Assembly (NCBI RefSeq): GCF_052114085.1 | Contig: NZ_JBFREB010000001.1 | Coordinates: 2,914,001 to 2,978,000 of the forward strand | From: Leifsonia sp052114085 | GTDB lineage: Bacteria > Actinomycetota > Actinomycetes > Actinomycetales > Microbacteriaceae | DNA: 64,000 nucleotides | Direction: 5' to 3' | Shown here: positions 1 to 8,782 of the stretch, in pieces | Layout of the letters: each line of letters starts with the position of its first letter | Position numbering within the stretch: the first letter of the stretch is position 1 | Made by a program: the position numbers and the translations under genes | The notes under the pieces: generated by a model | Database searches by the model: none | What the model saw: the letters and a program-made list of their open reading frames with translations, nothing else | Told to the model about the DNA's origin: nothing

Positions 1-392
1 ATCTTGATGTTGGCCCCGCTGGTGCGCGCCATATCCGTGTCGTGATGGCACACCAGGACGCCGTCCTTGGTCGCGTTGACCGACACTTCGATCGCTTTCG
101 TGCCGATCCCGATCGCCTCGGAGTACGCCTGCATGGTGTGCTCCGGCCAGTTGTCACCGGAGCCGCGGTGGGCGATGAAGAACGGTGTGGTCGAGACGAG
201 GCTCTCGATCGTGTACCGCGTGCCGGCGTACGGTGTCGCGGTGAACGTGGCGCCGGCCGTCGGCCGCGCCGGGCCTGTGCTCACCGTCGAACAGCCCGCC
301 AGGAGAAGCGCCGAGCCGCCGAAGACCAGGAGGTCTCGGCGGCTCAGCGATCTCGAGGAGGACGATCGGGGTGACTCCCACCTCGGGTTCAT
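1..392 (-). CDS. Glycerophosphodiester phosphodiesterase, Tat-exported lipoprotein (3' part outside window)
   Basis: The first 130 residues are visible; the gene runs off the left edge. The N-terminus has a twin-arginine signal (S-R-R-D-L-L, RR at residues 17-18), a hydrophobic stretch and a lipobox LLAGC with Cys33, so the protein should be exported folded and lipid-anchored. The GDPD start motif AHRG lies at 73-76, followed by E-H-T (catalytic face) and the segment AIEVSV...DGVLVCHHD. GDPD enzymes hydrolyse glycerophosphodiesters to glycerol-3-phosphate and an alcohol. The usual metal-binding E-x-D pair reads E-V-S here, so one ligand differs from the textbook family. It is the last gene before the large secreted LamG protein at the edge of the polysaccharide locus. 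Start ATG at 390-392. Confidence 0.88.
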   Translation of the reverse strand, partial: MNPRWESPRSSSSRSLSRRDLLVFGGSALLLAGCSTVSTGPARPTAGATFTATPYAGTRYTIESLVSTTPFFIAHRGSGDNWPEHTMQAYSEAIGIGTKAIEVSVNATKDGVLVCHHDTDMARTSGANIK

Positions 393-405
393 CCTCTGAT
401 CTTAA

Positions 406-3400
406 CTACTGCTTGGTGAAGGTGAGCTGGAGAACCGGGCGAAGCGACGCCGAGTTGTCCGTGGAGTACAGCCGGATGTTGTCGGTGTCCGCGGTCGCCA
501 TCGACATGACGACCGAGGTCGACGTGCCGAGGAGAGGCGACAGCTGGCCGGCGTTGAGGGCCGCGGAGTAGGTCGTGTTGGTGGCCGTCGCCCCCGTCAG
601 CGTCCCGAGAGCTGCTCCGAACGACGTCGGCCGGTTGTTCCACGTCACCGTGCTCTGGTCCCACGCGCCGTTCAGGATGTTGAACAGGACGGCGTTGGTG
701 GTGCCCGCCGTGGGATCGCCCGACGTACGGACCTGGAGGGTCGCCCCGGTGAGGGCGTACCCGGCCGGGGCCGTCGGCAGTGCGAAGGTCAAGAACGACT
801 GGATAGGCGAGGTGCCGGTACCACCGCGTGCGGAGAGCTGGTTGTAGCTCCCGTAGTTGGTGGTGGGCACTGCCGCCGCAACCAAGGCGTCCTGTGCGGC
901 CATCACCGGAGTCGTCACCGTGACCGGGGTCACCGTGACCGTTGCCGTGGCCTGGGCCGACGGCGCGCTGTTGTTGCCGGCGCCGTCGGTGGCCGTGACC
1001 ACGTAGTAGTACGTGCCGTTGGCCGTGCCCGAGTCCGCGAACGTGGTGCTCGTGCTGGTGCCGAGCATCGTCGCAGCGCTCGGAGTGAAGCCCGAGGTCG
1101 TACTCCGGTAGATGGTGTATCCGGTGACACCCACGTTGTCGGTGGATGCCGTCCAGCTGAGGTTGACCGTCGAACCGTTCACTGTGGCGGTCAGGCCGGT
1201 CGGGGCCGTCGGCGGCGTGGTGTCGCCGACGGTCACGGAGGCCGGGCTCGAGGGGGCGCTGCCGTTGCCGGCCGCGTCCACCGCGATCACCTTGTAGTAG
1301 TAGGTGCCGAGGCCGGGGACGGTGTCCGTGGTGGACGTGCCCGACGGCGAAGCGACCAGGTTGCTCGCGTCCGGAGTGAAGCCGGACGAGGTACCGCGGT
1401 ACAGCTGGTAGCCGGTGACCCCGACGTTGTCGGTCGAGGCCGTCCACGAGATGCTCGCGGTCTGCCCGTTGAGCGAGGTCGTGACCCCGGTGGGAGCCGT
1501 CGGTGCCGACGTGTCCGCGATGGTCACGGATGCAGCGGCGGACGGTGCGCTGGCGTTGCCTGCGCCGTCCACGGCGATCACCTTGTAGTAGTACGTGCCC
1601 ACCAGGCCGTTGGCGTCGGTGAAGCTGGTCGTCGTGACGCCGCTCGCCACCTGGTTGGCCGCGCTGGGCGTGAACCCGGCGCTGGTGTCCCGGTAGACGG
1701 AGTAGCTCGCGACTGCCACGTTGTCGGTGGACGCGGTCCAGGTGACCTGGGGCGCGCCTCCGTTCGGCGTGGCCGCCACATTGGTCGGCGTGCTCGGCGG
1801 CGTGGTGTCGGAGCTTCCCAGAGCGTAGTGGGCGCTCACCTGGGAGGCGGAGAGTGCCGAGGCGTAGACCGCGGCCTCGTCGACCGTGCCGGCGAAGTAG
1901 TTGCTCGACGGCTGGGACGGCCATCCGCCCATGTTGCCGCCGCCCAGTCGCCAGTAGCCGGTGAAGGACTGGTTCGTGGTCTCCGGGTTGGTTCCGACGA
2001 GCGCTCCGTCGACGTACAGCGCCATCCCGCTCGAACCCTGCGTGGCGACCAGGTGGTGCCAGACATTGTTGTTGTAGGAAGCGGGGCTGGTGATGGATGC
2101 GACGTACCCGGCCCAGACTCCGAAGAGCAGCTGACCGCTGTTGGTCATGTAGACCTGCTTGTCGTAGTTGCTTCCGGTGCCGGTGGGCACATCCTCGAAC
2201 CCGATGAGCTTTCCGCCCTGCTGTGTGTTCGTCTTGAACCACAGTTCGGAGGAGAAGCTCCCGGTGGTCCCCTGCGGCTGGGCCTCGGCCACGCCGCCGT
2301 TCTGGGTTCCGTCGAGGGTCACGGCCGAGTTCGTCGAGACCACGCCCGGCTGCCCGAGCTGCACGCCGCTTCCGTAGGTCCCGGGGTGCTGGGCGTAGAG
2401 CGAGGAGTCCGCAGCGGTGCTGCCGGAGGCCTCAGCGAGGCGCCAGTAGAGGTCCGGTGCGTCACCGTAGACGGCCGCCCCGTACGTGTCGGCCGGTGCC
2501 GGCGTCACGTTGGCCGTGTAGCCGGCCGCCGAGTAGTGGTTGACCACCTGGTTGGGGCTGAGGACCGTCGGGTAGACAGCCGTGTCGTCGATCGCGCCCT
2601 GGAAGTAGTTCGCGCTCGGACGGGACGGCCAGCCGTTCAGGTTGTCGTAGCCGACGCGCCAGGTACCGACGTAATCCTGGTTGCCCGGCACGGAGTTCTG
2701 CCCGACCTTCACACCGTCCACGTAGAACGCCATTCCGCCCGGCCCCTGGGTGCCGACCGCCTGGTGCCACTGGCCGTCGTTGTAGGCCTTGCTCGACTGG
2801 ACCGTCACCGTGCTGCCGTTGTAGGCACCGAAGATCAGGTTGCCGCCGTTGGTCATGTAGATCTGACGGTCGTAGCTGCCGCTCAGGCTCGGGTTCCCAC
2901 TGTTGGTCGCCGGGCGTCCGTTGCCGAATCCGACGATCTTGCCGCCCTGGGTCGTGGTCGTCTTGAACCACGTCTCAACGCTGTAGACCTTCGGGCCCTG
3001 GATCATCTCGTCGCTCCAGGCGTACTGGGAGACGCCGTCGAAGTTCGCCGCGGTGCTCGGGTCGCCCTGGATCGCTCCGGGGGCTCCGCCGATCGCGCCG
3101 TTCTCGTAGGTGCCGTTGAGTCCCGCCGTCGTGTTGCCGGACTTGTCCTGCAACCACGTGCCGGAGGTCTCGTCGTACCGCCAGAACAGGTTCGGGCCGT
3201 CACCGAGCACGGCAGCCGCGTAGGCGGAACCGGATGCGGTCGCCCGAGCGGAGGTCGCCGTCGACAGAGCGCTGGTGTTGGTTCCGTCGCTCGCCGTCAC
3301 ACGATAGCTGTAGGTCGTCCCGGCGGTCACGTTCGTGTCCGTCCAGGTCACCTGGGGACGCGTCCACCAGAGGGAGCTGGCCTGTCCGCTCCACACCGGA

Positions 3401-4773
3401 GTGCTCGCACCGTTGCGGTAGATGCTGTAGGTGATCAGGCTGTCGTCCGGGTCGACGACGGTCTTGATGCGGACCTGGATGGCGTTGGAGGTCAGCGCCT
3501 GAGCCGTGGCCTGCGGCACCGGAGGCGTCGAGGTGTCGTCGGGTCCGAAGCGGACGAGGCCCTGCTGGGCGTGTCCGTTCATCTGCGTGAACTCGCCGCC
3601 GTACCAGAGGAAGTCCTTCCCGCTCGTGGCGCCGCGAGCGACGACGTTGGCGCGCGGGCCGATGCCCTCGTTGATGCCGTCGTTGCCTCGCGGGTCCCAG
3701 CCGAGGAGGGTCGGGGTGTCGGTCGACGAGGCGTTGAAGTAGTGCCGCGTGCCGTCCTGCTGCTCGTTCATGCTGCTGCAGTCGTGGTGGTGCGTCGCCT
3801 CGTAGAGGGTGCTCTTGTAGACCAGGAGTGCCTGCGTCGCTCCGAGGCACGTGTCGCGCCAGCGCTGCTGCAGCGTGTTCCAGTCGATGGAGAAGACGCC
3901 GTCGAAGACGCCGCCGCCGGTGCCCTCGTTGCCACCGTAGAAGGCGGACCCGTCAGACGTCAGCGCCTTGGTGACGGACGTGTGGGCGATGAAGGGCTCG
4001 GGGTAGTTGGCGAGGTTCGCACCCGTCGAGCCGTCCACGACTCCGACGGAGTGCGAGGCGGCGCCGTTGACGGTGTCGAAGTCGCCGCCGATGGCGACCT
4101 TCGTGCCGTCCGGGTTGACGGTGATGGCGCGTCCCGTGAGGTCGGTGTCCGCGACCCAGGGCAGCACCGCGCCGGTCGTCGCGTTCAGGGCCGCGAAGTG
4201 CTGGCGCGGGGTGGACCCGATCGCCGTCATCGCGCCGCCGATGTACAGGGTGTTGGTGGCCGGGCTCACGGCGATCGCGTAGACCGCGCCGTTGATCGCT
4301 CCACCGAGCGCGTGATACGTCGAGACCTTGCAGGTGCGGAGGTCGAGCTGCGCGAGCCGGTTGACGTTGACGCCGCCGATGGTGGAGAAGCTGCCGCCGA
4401 CGAAGAGCGTGTTGCCGTCGGCGGACGGTGTGATCGCCCGGATCTGCGGGGTTCCTCCGGACAACGTGACCGGGAACTGGCAGCTGTCGGGCGCGCCGGT
4501 CTCCGCGTTGAGCACGGCGAGCCCTGTCAGGGTGAGCGGCGTTCCGCTCGTCCCCGCGGGCGGGGAAAGCCGGGTGAAGTTACCGCCTGCGAGTACTTTG
4601 CCGTTCGACTGACCGAGGGCGTAGACCTCGTTGTTGACCTGCCACGTCGGTAGGTCGACGGCACTGAATGAGACTCCAGGCGACAGTGCGGCCGCCCCTT
4701 GCACGAAGGGCGCGGCCACCACCATTCCTAGAGTGATCGCGGCTGCTGCCGCGATGCCGATAGATTTGCGCAT
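406..4773 (-). CDS. Large secreted multidomain protein: N-terminal propeller-like region, two LamG, FN3 repeats, DNRLRE
   Basis: A 1455-residue exported protein. Residues 1-30 form a Sec signal peptide ending in a small-residue stretch (VQGAAALS). Residues about 40-415 contain repeated VxALxxxxxxVLxGGNF-like and LFVGGSFS-like units, resembling a beta-propeller. An FN3-like domain (about 420-510) follows, then two LamG/concanavalin-like jellyroll domains (about 515-750 and 760-980, close paralogues sharing VETWFKT/SELWFKT and YVDGxxVG motifs). Three highly similar FN3 repeats follow (about 985-1280; TWTASTDNV, YYYKVIAVD). The last 170 residues match the DNRLRE architecture. Such proteins usually bind or remodel extracellular glycans. 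It borders the exopolysaccharide genes and is divergent from the CDP-alcohol phosphotransferase. No catalytic domain is evident, so an adhesive or structural role is inferred. Confidence 0.85.
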   Translation of the reverse strand: MRKSIGIAAAAAITLGMVVAAPFVQGAAALSPGVSFSAVDLPTWQVNNEVYALGQSNGKVLAGGNFTRLSPPAGTSGTPLTLTGLAVLNAETGAPDSCQFPVTLSGGTPQIRAITPSADGNTLFVGGSFSTIGGVNVNRLAQLDLRTCKVSTYHALGGAINGAVYAIAVSPATNTLYIGGAMTAIGSTPRQHFAALNATTGAVLPWVADTDLTGRAITVNPDGTKVAIGGDFDTVNGAASHSVGVVDGSTGANLANYPEPFIAHTSVTKALTSDGSAFYGGNEGTGGGVFDGVFSIDWNTLQQRWRDTCLGATQALLVYKSTLYEATHHHDCSSMNEQQDGTRHYFNASSTDTPTLLGWDPRGNDGINEGIGPRANVVARGATSGKDFLWYGGEFTQMNGHAQQGLVRFGPDDTSTPPVPQATAQALTSNAIQVRIKTVVDPDDSLITYSIYRNGASTPVWSGQASSLWWTRPQVTWTDTNVTAGTTYSYRVTASDGTNTSALSTATSARATASGSAYAAAVLGDGPNLFWRYDETSGTWLQDKSGNTTAGLNGTYENGAIGGAPGAIQGDPSTAANFDGVSQYAWSDEMIQGPKVYSVETWFKTTTTQGGKIVGFGNGRPATNSGNPSLSGSYDRQIYMTNGGNLIFGAYNGSTVTVQSSKAYNDGQWHQAVGTQGPGGMAFYVDGVKVGQNSVPGNQDYVGTWRVGYDNLNGWPSRPSANYFQGAIDDTAVYPTVLSPNQVVNHYSAAGYTANVTPAPADTYGAAVYGDAPDLYWRLAEASGSTAADSSLYAQHPGTYGSGVQLGQPGVVSTNSAVTLDGTQNGGVAEAQPQGTTGSFSSELWFKTNTQQGGKLIGFEDVPTGTGSNYDKQVYMTNSGQLLFGVWAGYVASITSPASYNNNVWHHLVATQGSSGMALYVDGALVGTNPETTNQSFTGYWRLGGGNMGGWPSQPSSNYFAGTVDEAAVYASALSASQVSAHYALGSSDTTPPSTPTNVAATPNGGAPQVTWTASTDNVAVASYSVYRDTSAGFTPSAANQVASGVTTTSFTDANGLVGTYYYKVIAVDGAGNASAPSAAASVTIADTSAPTAPTGVTTSLNGQTASISWTASTDNVGVTGYQLYRGTSSGFTPDASNLVASPSGTSTTDTVPGLGTYYYKVIAVDAAGNGSAPSSPASVTVGDTTPPTAPTGLTATVNGSTVNLSWTASTDNVGVTGYTIYRSTTSGFTPSAATMLGTSTSTTFADSGTANGTYYYVVTATDGAGNNSAPSAQATATVTVTPVTVTTPVMAAQDALVAAAVPTTNYGSYNQLSARGGTGTSPIQSFLTFALPTAPAGYALTGATLQVRTSGDPTAGTTNAVLFNILNGAWDQSTVTWNNRPTSFGAALGTLTGATATNTTYSAALNAGQLSPLLGTSTSVVMSMATADTDNIRLYSTDNSASLRPVLQLTFTKQ

Positions 4774-4960
4774 AGCCCCTGCGTCCCCTCGGGTCGGCGG
4801 TGGAAGGGGGTTCCACCGCGGGAATTGCTGTTCCGGGGACTCTCACATTTGTGGGAAATCCTCAGCTTTTAGGTTGTATGAGACTTTTTCATCTTTTCGC
4901 CGCGAATGGCACCCCCCGATAGGGGCACGCGGCCCGAAATAGCGAGGAACGCGAACAAAA
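4774..4960. promoter_or_regulatory. Divergent intergenic region with CCCCCC-GATA-GGGG inverted repeat
   Basis: This 187-bp spacer separates the LamG gene (minus) from the CDP-alcohol phosphotransferase gene (plus). At 4912-4926 it contains CCCCCCGATAGGGGC, one of four related C-run/G-run inverted repeats in the polysaccharide locus. Its centre is about 42 nt before the plus-strand ATG at 4961. A smaller GGTGGAA-N-TTCCACC-like palindrome lies at about 4799-4818. The stretch 4845-4905 is unusually AT-rich for this genome (TTTTTCATCTTTTCG), fitting a promoter. I cannot assign -10/-35 boxes with confidence. Confidence 0.5.
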
Positions 4961-5692
4961 ATGATGACGTTCGGGCAGGCGGTCGGCGAACTGCGCACCG
5001 CGCAGAAGAGCAAACGCGGGGTCTCGCTGTACTCCCGATTCGTGAACCGTCCCCTCGGCCGGCTGCTGGCGGCGGCGGCCTATCGCGCCCGGATGACGCC
5101 CAACCAGGTCACCGCGGTATCGGCACTCGTCACCGCTCTCGGCCTGGCGGTGCTCATCGTCTTCGGTCCCGGGATCGCCTCAGGAATCGTCACCGCGGTC
5201 TTGCTCGTGCTCGGCTTCGCCCTCGACTCCGCCGACGGCCAGGTGGCCCGCCTCACCCGCACGAGCTCTCCGGCCGGCGAGTGGCTCGACCATGTGGTCG
5301 ACTCGGGCAAGATCGTCGCCGTGCACGCCACCGTGCTGGTGGTCGTACTGCTCCACGGGCTGGCGGGTCCGGGCTGGGCGTGGATCCCGCTGGCTTTCCA
5401 GGTCGTCGCGATCGTCACGTTCGCCGGCGGGCTGCTGATCGAGCTCCTGAAGCGGGCGTCGCGGGCGGCCGGGGCGCCTTCAGCGTCACCCTCGACCGCG
5501 CCACCCTCGACGCTGCGTGCGATCGCCCTGCTTCCGGCCGACTACGGCATCCTCGCGATCGCGTTCGTGCTCTGGGTCTGGCCGCCGCTCTTCATCGTCG
5601 TCTACACGCTGCTGTTCGCCGCGAACGTGATCATCGCGCTGCTGCTGCTCGTCAAATGGTTCCGGGAGCTGAGTCGTCCGGCAAACCCCTGA
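4961..5692 (+). CDS. CDP-alcohol phosphatidyltransferase family membrane enzyme
   Basis: 243 residues with about six hydrophobic segments and the complete CDP-alcohol phosphotransferase signature DSADGQVAR-x8-GEWLDHVVD (about residues 87-112), including all four metal-binding Asp. Family members transfer a phospho-alcohol or phosphatidyl group from a CDP-activated donor at the membrane. It sits in a polysaccharide locus rather than beside lipid genes. A TagD-like cytidylyltransferase at 18692 could supply a CDP-polyol, so modification of the exported polymer or a lipid carrier is plausible (inference). ATG at 4961 or 4964; a GAGG lies about 15 nt upstream. The 3' end overlaps the convergent flippase gene by 41 bp. 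Confidence 0.85.
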   Translation: MMTFGQAVGELRTAQKSKRGVSLYSRFVNRPLGRLLAAAAYRARMTPNQVTAVSALVTALGLAVLIVFGPGIASGIVTAVLLVLGFALDSADGQVARLTRTSSPAGEWLDHVVDSGKIVAVHATVLVVVLLHGLAGPGWAWIPLAFQVVAIVTFAGGLLIELLKRASRAAGAPSASPSTAPPSTLRAIALLPADYGILAIAFVLWVWPPLFIVVYTLLFAANVIIALLLLVKWFRELSRPANP

Positions 5693-6977
5693 CCGGGGTG
5701 TCCTCCTCGGACAACTCGACCTCCTCCTGCACTTCCTGCGCACGCCGCGGCCCGAGCTCCACGAGGTCGCCCCTCCGATGGCGCCGGTACAGCACCGTCG
5801 CCGGGACGATGAAGGCCAGCGGAGCAGCGACCGCCGCCGCCACGAAACCCGCGGCGAGGCTCGCATCCACGCCGCCCAGCAGGTAGCCGATCGTAAAGGC
5901 GCTGAGGCTGACGAAGACGAGGACGGCGCGACCGACCGTCACGACCGCCTGGTACCCCATCAGCCGCATGACGATGGCGTGGATGCCGGCCCACCCGGAG
6001 CTCAGGGTGGCGGCACCGACCAGGGCGAGGCCGGTGACCAGCTCGTCGTTGGCGACGCCGTGCAGCTGGAACCCGCTGAGCGCGACCGCGGCGGTGAGGA
6101 TGACGACGCCCACCACGGCGACCAGCCCGATGACCCGCGCCAGACGCGTCCCGTTGCGGATCAGGTCCTCGGTGCTCGCGTAGGTGCCGCGCGTGGCGCC
6201 GTCCGCGATGAGGTTCGTGGTGCTTGCCGCGAATACCAGGTTCAGCGGACCGAGGAGCGTCTGCGCGAAACGGACACCGCCGATCAGAGTCGACGCCCCC
6301 AGAGCACCCAGCACGAGGAGCGGCAGGGTGGAGTTGAACTGGCCGATGGCGAAGTCCGCCAACTGGAGGCCTGCGGGGCGGATGTACACCCGGAGGGGCG
6401 TGAACCGCGCCGGCCTCGGCAACCGGATCAGCATGACGAGGACGGGCACGGCGAGCGACAGACCGAGATATGCCTGGTAGACCGCCGGGTCCCGCGTCGC
6501 GATCAGCAGGACAGGTGAGGCGAGAACGAAGAGCAGGCGCAGCCCGTCCGCGAGCGCGACATCCCACCTCCGGTCGGCGGCCATGGCACGGTAGCGCAGC
6601 CAGTCCTGCAGGATGGGGAACAGGCCGCTGAGGATGAGCAGCGCCACCAGCCACCACGTGTCGATCCCGAGAGCGACGGCCGACCCGCCGAGGACGACAC
6701 CGGACACGACGGCACCGGAGCCGCTCAGCGCGAACCGGGTGTGCGCGTCCTTGTCGTGACGGAACTGGATCAGCGCCGGCTGGAACAGGAAGGACCGCAC
6801 CAGCCCGACCAGCGTGATCGCTACCAGGTTCAGCAGGGCGAACTGCGTGAACGCATCCGGGTGCATGAACGCGGCCGCGAAGATCGTGGCGATCGCGCCG
6901 GAGGCGCTCGTCAGGACCTGCGAGAGTACGAGCGGTCGTCCCGCGATCGAGGCGACGCGCCTCCAGAGCCGCTTCAT
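5652..6977 (-). CDS. Wzx-like polysaccharide flippase (MOP superfamily)
   Basis: 441 residues, almost entirely hydrophobic, with 12 or more predicted membrane helices and a charged C-terminal tail rich in Glu. The N-terminus (RPLVLSQVLTSASGAIATIFAAA) and helix spacing resemble oligosaccharide flippases of the MATE/Wzx type, which turn undecaprenyl-PP-linked repeat units to the outside. It is translationally coupled to the upstream glycosyltransferase: its ATG at 6975-6977 overlaps that gene's TGA by 4 bp (ATGA). Its 3' end converges on and overlaps the CDP-alcohol phosphotransferase. Identification rests on topology and context, since no strict catalytic motif exists for this family. Confidence 0.8.
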   Translation of the reverse strand: MKRLWRRVASIAGRPLVLSQVLTSASGAIATIFAAAFMHPDAFTQFALLNLVAITLVGLVRSFLFQPALIQFRHDKDAHTRFALSGSGAVVSGVVLGGSAVALGIDTWWLVALLILSGLFPILQDWLRYRAMAADRRWDVALADGLRLLFVLASPVLLIATRDPAVYQAYLGLSLAVPVLVMLIRLPRPARFTPLRVYIRPAGLQLADFAIGQFNSTLPLLVLGALGASTLIGGVRFAQTLLGPLNLVFAASTTNLIADGATRGTYASTEDLIRNGTRLARVIGLVAVVGVVILTAAVALSGFQLHGVANDELVTGLALVGAATLSSGWAGIHAIVMRLMGYQAVVTVGRAVLVFVSLSAFTIGYLLGGVDASLAAGFVAAAVAAPLAFIVPATVLYRRHRRGDLVELGPRRAQEVQEEVELSEEDTPVRGLPDDSAPGTI

Positions 6978-8140
6978 CGACGGCTGAGGGCGATCGTCAC
7001 GGCCCGCGCGAGGTTCTCACCGACGCGATCGACCGTGAAATCCGGCGGCACCTGCGCGGCGGCACGCTGAGCGACCGCGAGCGCGGCGAGGTCGAGTGCA
7101 GCCGCGAGTGCCGCCGTCAACGCCTCGTGGTCGCGCGGGTCGATGACCGTGGCTGCGGGAGCGACCGCGACGATCTCCTCGTGTGCGCCGTCGTAGGTGG
7201 AGATCAGGACCGGTTTCCCTGCGTTGACCGCCTCGAACCCGTTGAGAGAGCGGTAGTCCGCGAGGGTCGGGCAGACCACGAGGTCCGAGTCGGTGTAGAA
7301 ACGGCCGGTGTCCGCGTAGGCGACCCGGCCGTGGAATCGCACCCGCGCGTCCAGGCCGAGGCTCTTCACCCGTTCGCGCAGCGGTTCCAGCTCATCGCCC
7401 GACCCGACGATGTCGAGCGTCCAGGCGTCGGCGAGCTCCGCAGGCAGGTCGGAGAGGGCCTCGACGAGCAGCCCGATCCCCTTGCGCTTCGTGACCGAGT
7501 TCAGGAACAGGATGCGGGCCGGGCCCGGCGTGGGAGCCGGCTCCCCGGTCGGCGCCGCAGGGGCGGACGTGAGGTAGGGCCCCACCACGACGCGGTCGTG
7601 CTCCACGCCCAGCGTCTTCCGGAGAAAACGCTCGCCCAAGCGGTTGCTCACCACGATGGCGTCGGCGCGGCGCGCTACGAAGCGTTTCACCATGAGGCTG
7701 AGCCGGCCGCCGGGAGCCCCGCGGAAAGCGGGGTCCGACTCGAGCAGGAGGATCGTCCGTCGCCGGGCGATCCGCGCGGCGACGAATCCGGCCAGCGAGG
7801 TCGGGCTGAATTCGATCAGGATGTGGGCGTGCGCCCCGGTCCGCAGCAACCGGACGATGGCGCCCAGAGTCGGCACCCGGTACACGCCGAGGTACTCCAC
7901 ATCACCCACCCGGCGCCGGGATCGCTTCAGGCGGATGAACGCGAGGATCGGCCGGAGCGGGAGTTCCGGGTAGCGGCCCACCGGGAAGGAGCGGTCGACG
8001 GGCACGATGCCCGACGGGAACCGGCGCGCGAACTCCGCGAAGATGTCCCGGAAGTAGATGAGATCGCCGTTATAGCCGTACGCACCCGAAACCCAGGCCA
8101 CGCGAGCATCCGCTGCAGCCACCTGAGCATGATGAGCCAT
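6974..8140 (-). CDS. GT4-family glycosyltransferase
   Basis: 388 residues with the GT-B fold pattern. The N-terminal half has VAWVSGAYGYNGD and an LLLESDPAFRG segment. The C-terminal half has the Glycos_transf_1 hallmarks: ILFLNSVTKRKGIGLLVEAL, a GSGDELEPL loop, RVRFHGRV, DLVVCPT and a GFEAVNAGKPVL motif in the nucleotide-sugar E-x7-E region. I place the start at 8140 because GGGAGG lies 6 nt upstream; a longer frame begins at 8188 but has no ribosome-binding site. It is divergent from the WcaF-like gene and coupled to the flippase. Acceptor and sugar are unknown. Confidence 0.88.
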   Translation of the reverse strand: MAHHAQVAAADARVAWVSGAYGYNGDLIYFRDIFAEFARRFPSGIVPVDRSFPVGRYPELPLRPILAFIRLKRSRRRVGDVEYLGVYRVPTLGAIVRLLRTGAHAHILIEFSPTSLAGFVAARIARRRTILLLESDPAFRGAPGGRLSLMVKRFVARRADAIVVSNRLGERFLRKTLGVEHDRVVVGPYLTSAPAAPTGEPAPTPGPARILFLNSVTKRKGIGLLVEALSDLPAELADAWTLDIVGSGDELEPLRERVKSLGLDARVRFHGRVAYADTGRFYTDSDLVVCPTLADYRSLNGFEAVNAGKPVLISTYDGAHEEIVAVAPAATVIDPRDHEALTAALAAALDLAALAVAQRAAAQVPPDFTVDRVGENLARAVTIALSRR

Positions 8141-8183
8141 CGGTTTTCCTCCCGGGTTGAGTGGGAGTCTAACCACGTCTGCG

Positions 8184-8189
8184 TACACT
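8184..8189 (+). promoter_or_regulatory. -10 box TACACT of a leaderless transcript
   Basis: TACACT lies 6 nt before the ATG at 8196 and no purine-rich ribosome-binding site is present, so transcription probably starts at or next to the start codon. Confidence 0.55.
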
Positions 8190-8195
8190 GAGAAA

Positions 8196-8780
8196 ATGTC
8201 TCAGTTTCCGACGCGCCGACTCGCGGGTTTCACCGGAGCGGGATACGACAAAGGTCGCAACCCGGCGGTCCAGGCGATGTGGCTCCTCGTATCCGGGCTG
8301 ATCGTCATCCGCTGGTGGTGTCCGGTGCCGCTGCGGACCGCCATCCTCCGCTCGTTCGGCGCCACCATCGGCTCGGGCGTTCTCATCCGGCACGGGGTGA
8401 AGATCCACTGGCCGTGGAAGCTCACGGTGGGCGACGACTGCTGGATCGGCGAAGGCGCGTGGATCCTGAACCTGGAGCCGGTCACCCTCGGGCACGACGT
8501 CTGCATCTCTCAGGACGTGCTGCTGTGCACAGGCAGTCACGACCGCCGCTCTCCGACCTTCGAATTCGACAACGCACCCATCGTCGTCCGCGACGGCGCG
8601 TGGGTGGCCGCCCGCGCGACCGTGCTGCGCGGTTGCACCATCGGCCGCAACGCTGTGGTGGGGGCCACTGCCCTCGTCGTGAGCGACGTCCCCGATGACG
8701 GCATCGTGACCGCACCGGCCGGCGCGCCCGCCAACGGCCGCCGCCCGCGCAGCGCTGCGACGACGATGGACGAGGCCTGA
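8196..8780 (+). CDS. WcaF-like putative acetyltransferase, left-handed beta-helix
   Basis: 194 residues. The N-terminal part (NPAVQAMWLLVSGLIVIRWW) matches the WcaF/colanic-acid acetyltransferase group, followed by hexapeptide repeats (VGDDCWIGEGAWI, VTLGHDVCISQDV, GAWVAARATVLRGCTIGRNAVVGA). The catalytic His of the family fits GSHD at about residue 112. Such enzymes acetylate sugar hydroxyls in exopolysaccharide repeat units. A frame extension upstream to 8157 exists, but the TACACT-N6-ATG arrangement favours 8196. The next glycosyltransferase starts 2 nt after its stop, so the two are co-transcribed. Confidence 0.87.
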   Translation: MSQFPTRRLAGFTGAGYDKGRNPAVQAMWLLVSGLIVIRWWCPVPLRTAILRSFGATIGSGVLIRHGVKIHWPWKLTVGDDCWIGEGAWILNLEPVTLGHDVCISQDVLLCTGSHDRRSPTFEFDNAPIVVRDGAWVAARATVLRGCTIGRNAVVGATALVVSDVPDDGIVTAPAGAPANGRRPRSAATTMDEA

Positions 8781-8782
8781 GA

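Noticed and set aside
1828..4653. 941-codon open frame on the plus strand
   Set aside because: It is antisense to the LamG/FN3 protein gene, has no signal, domain or start context, and its Arg/Val/Gly-rich composition is the usual shadow of a high-GC coding strand.
8151..8173. CTCCC...GGGAG repeat as a fifth member of the CCCCC/GGGG motif
   Set aside because: The arms are shorter, the spacer is much longer and GC-rich, and one arm is the ribosome-binding site complement of the glycosyltransferase gene.
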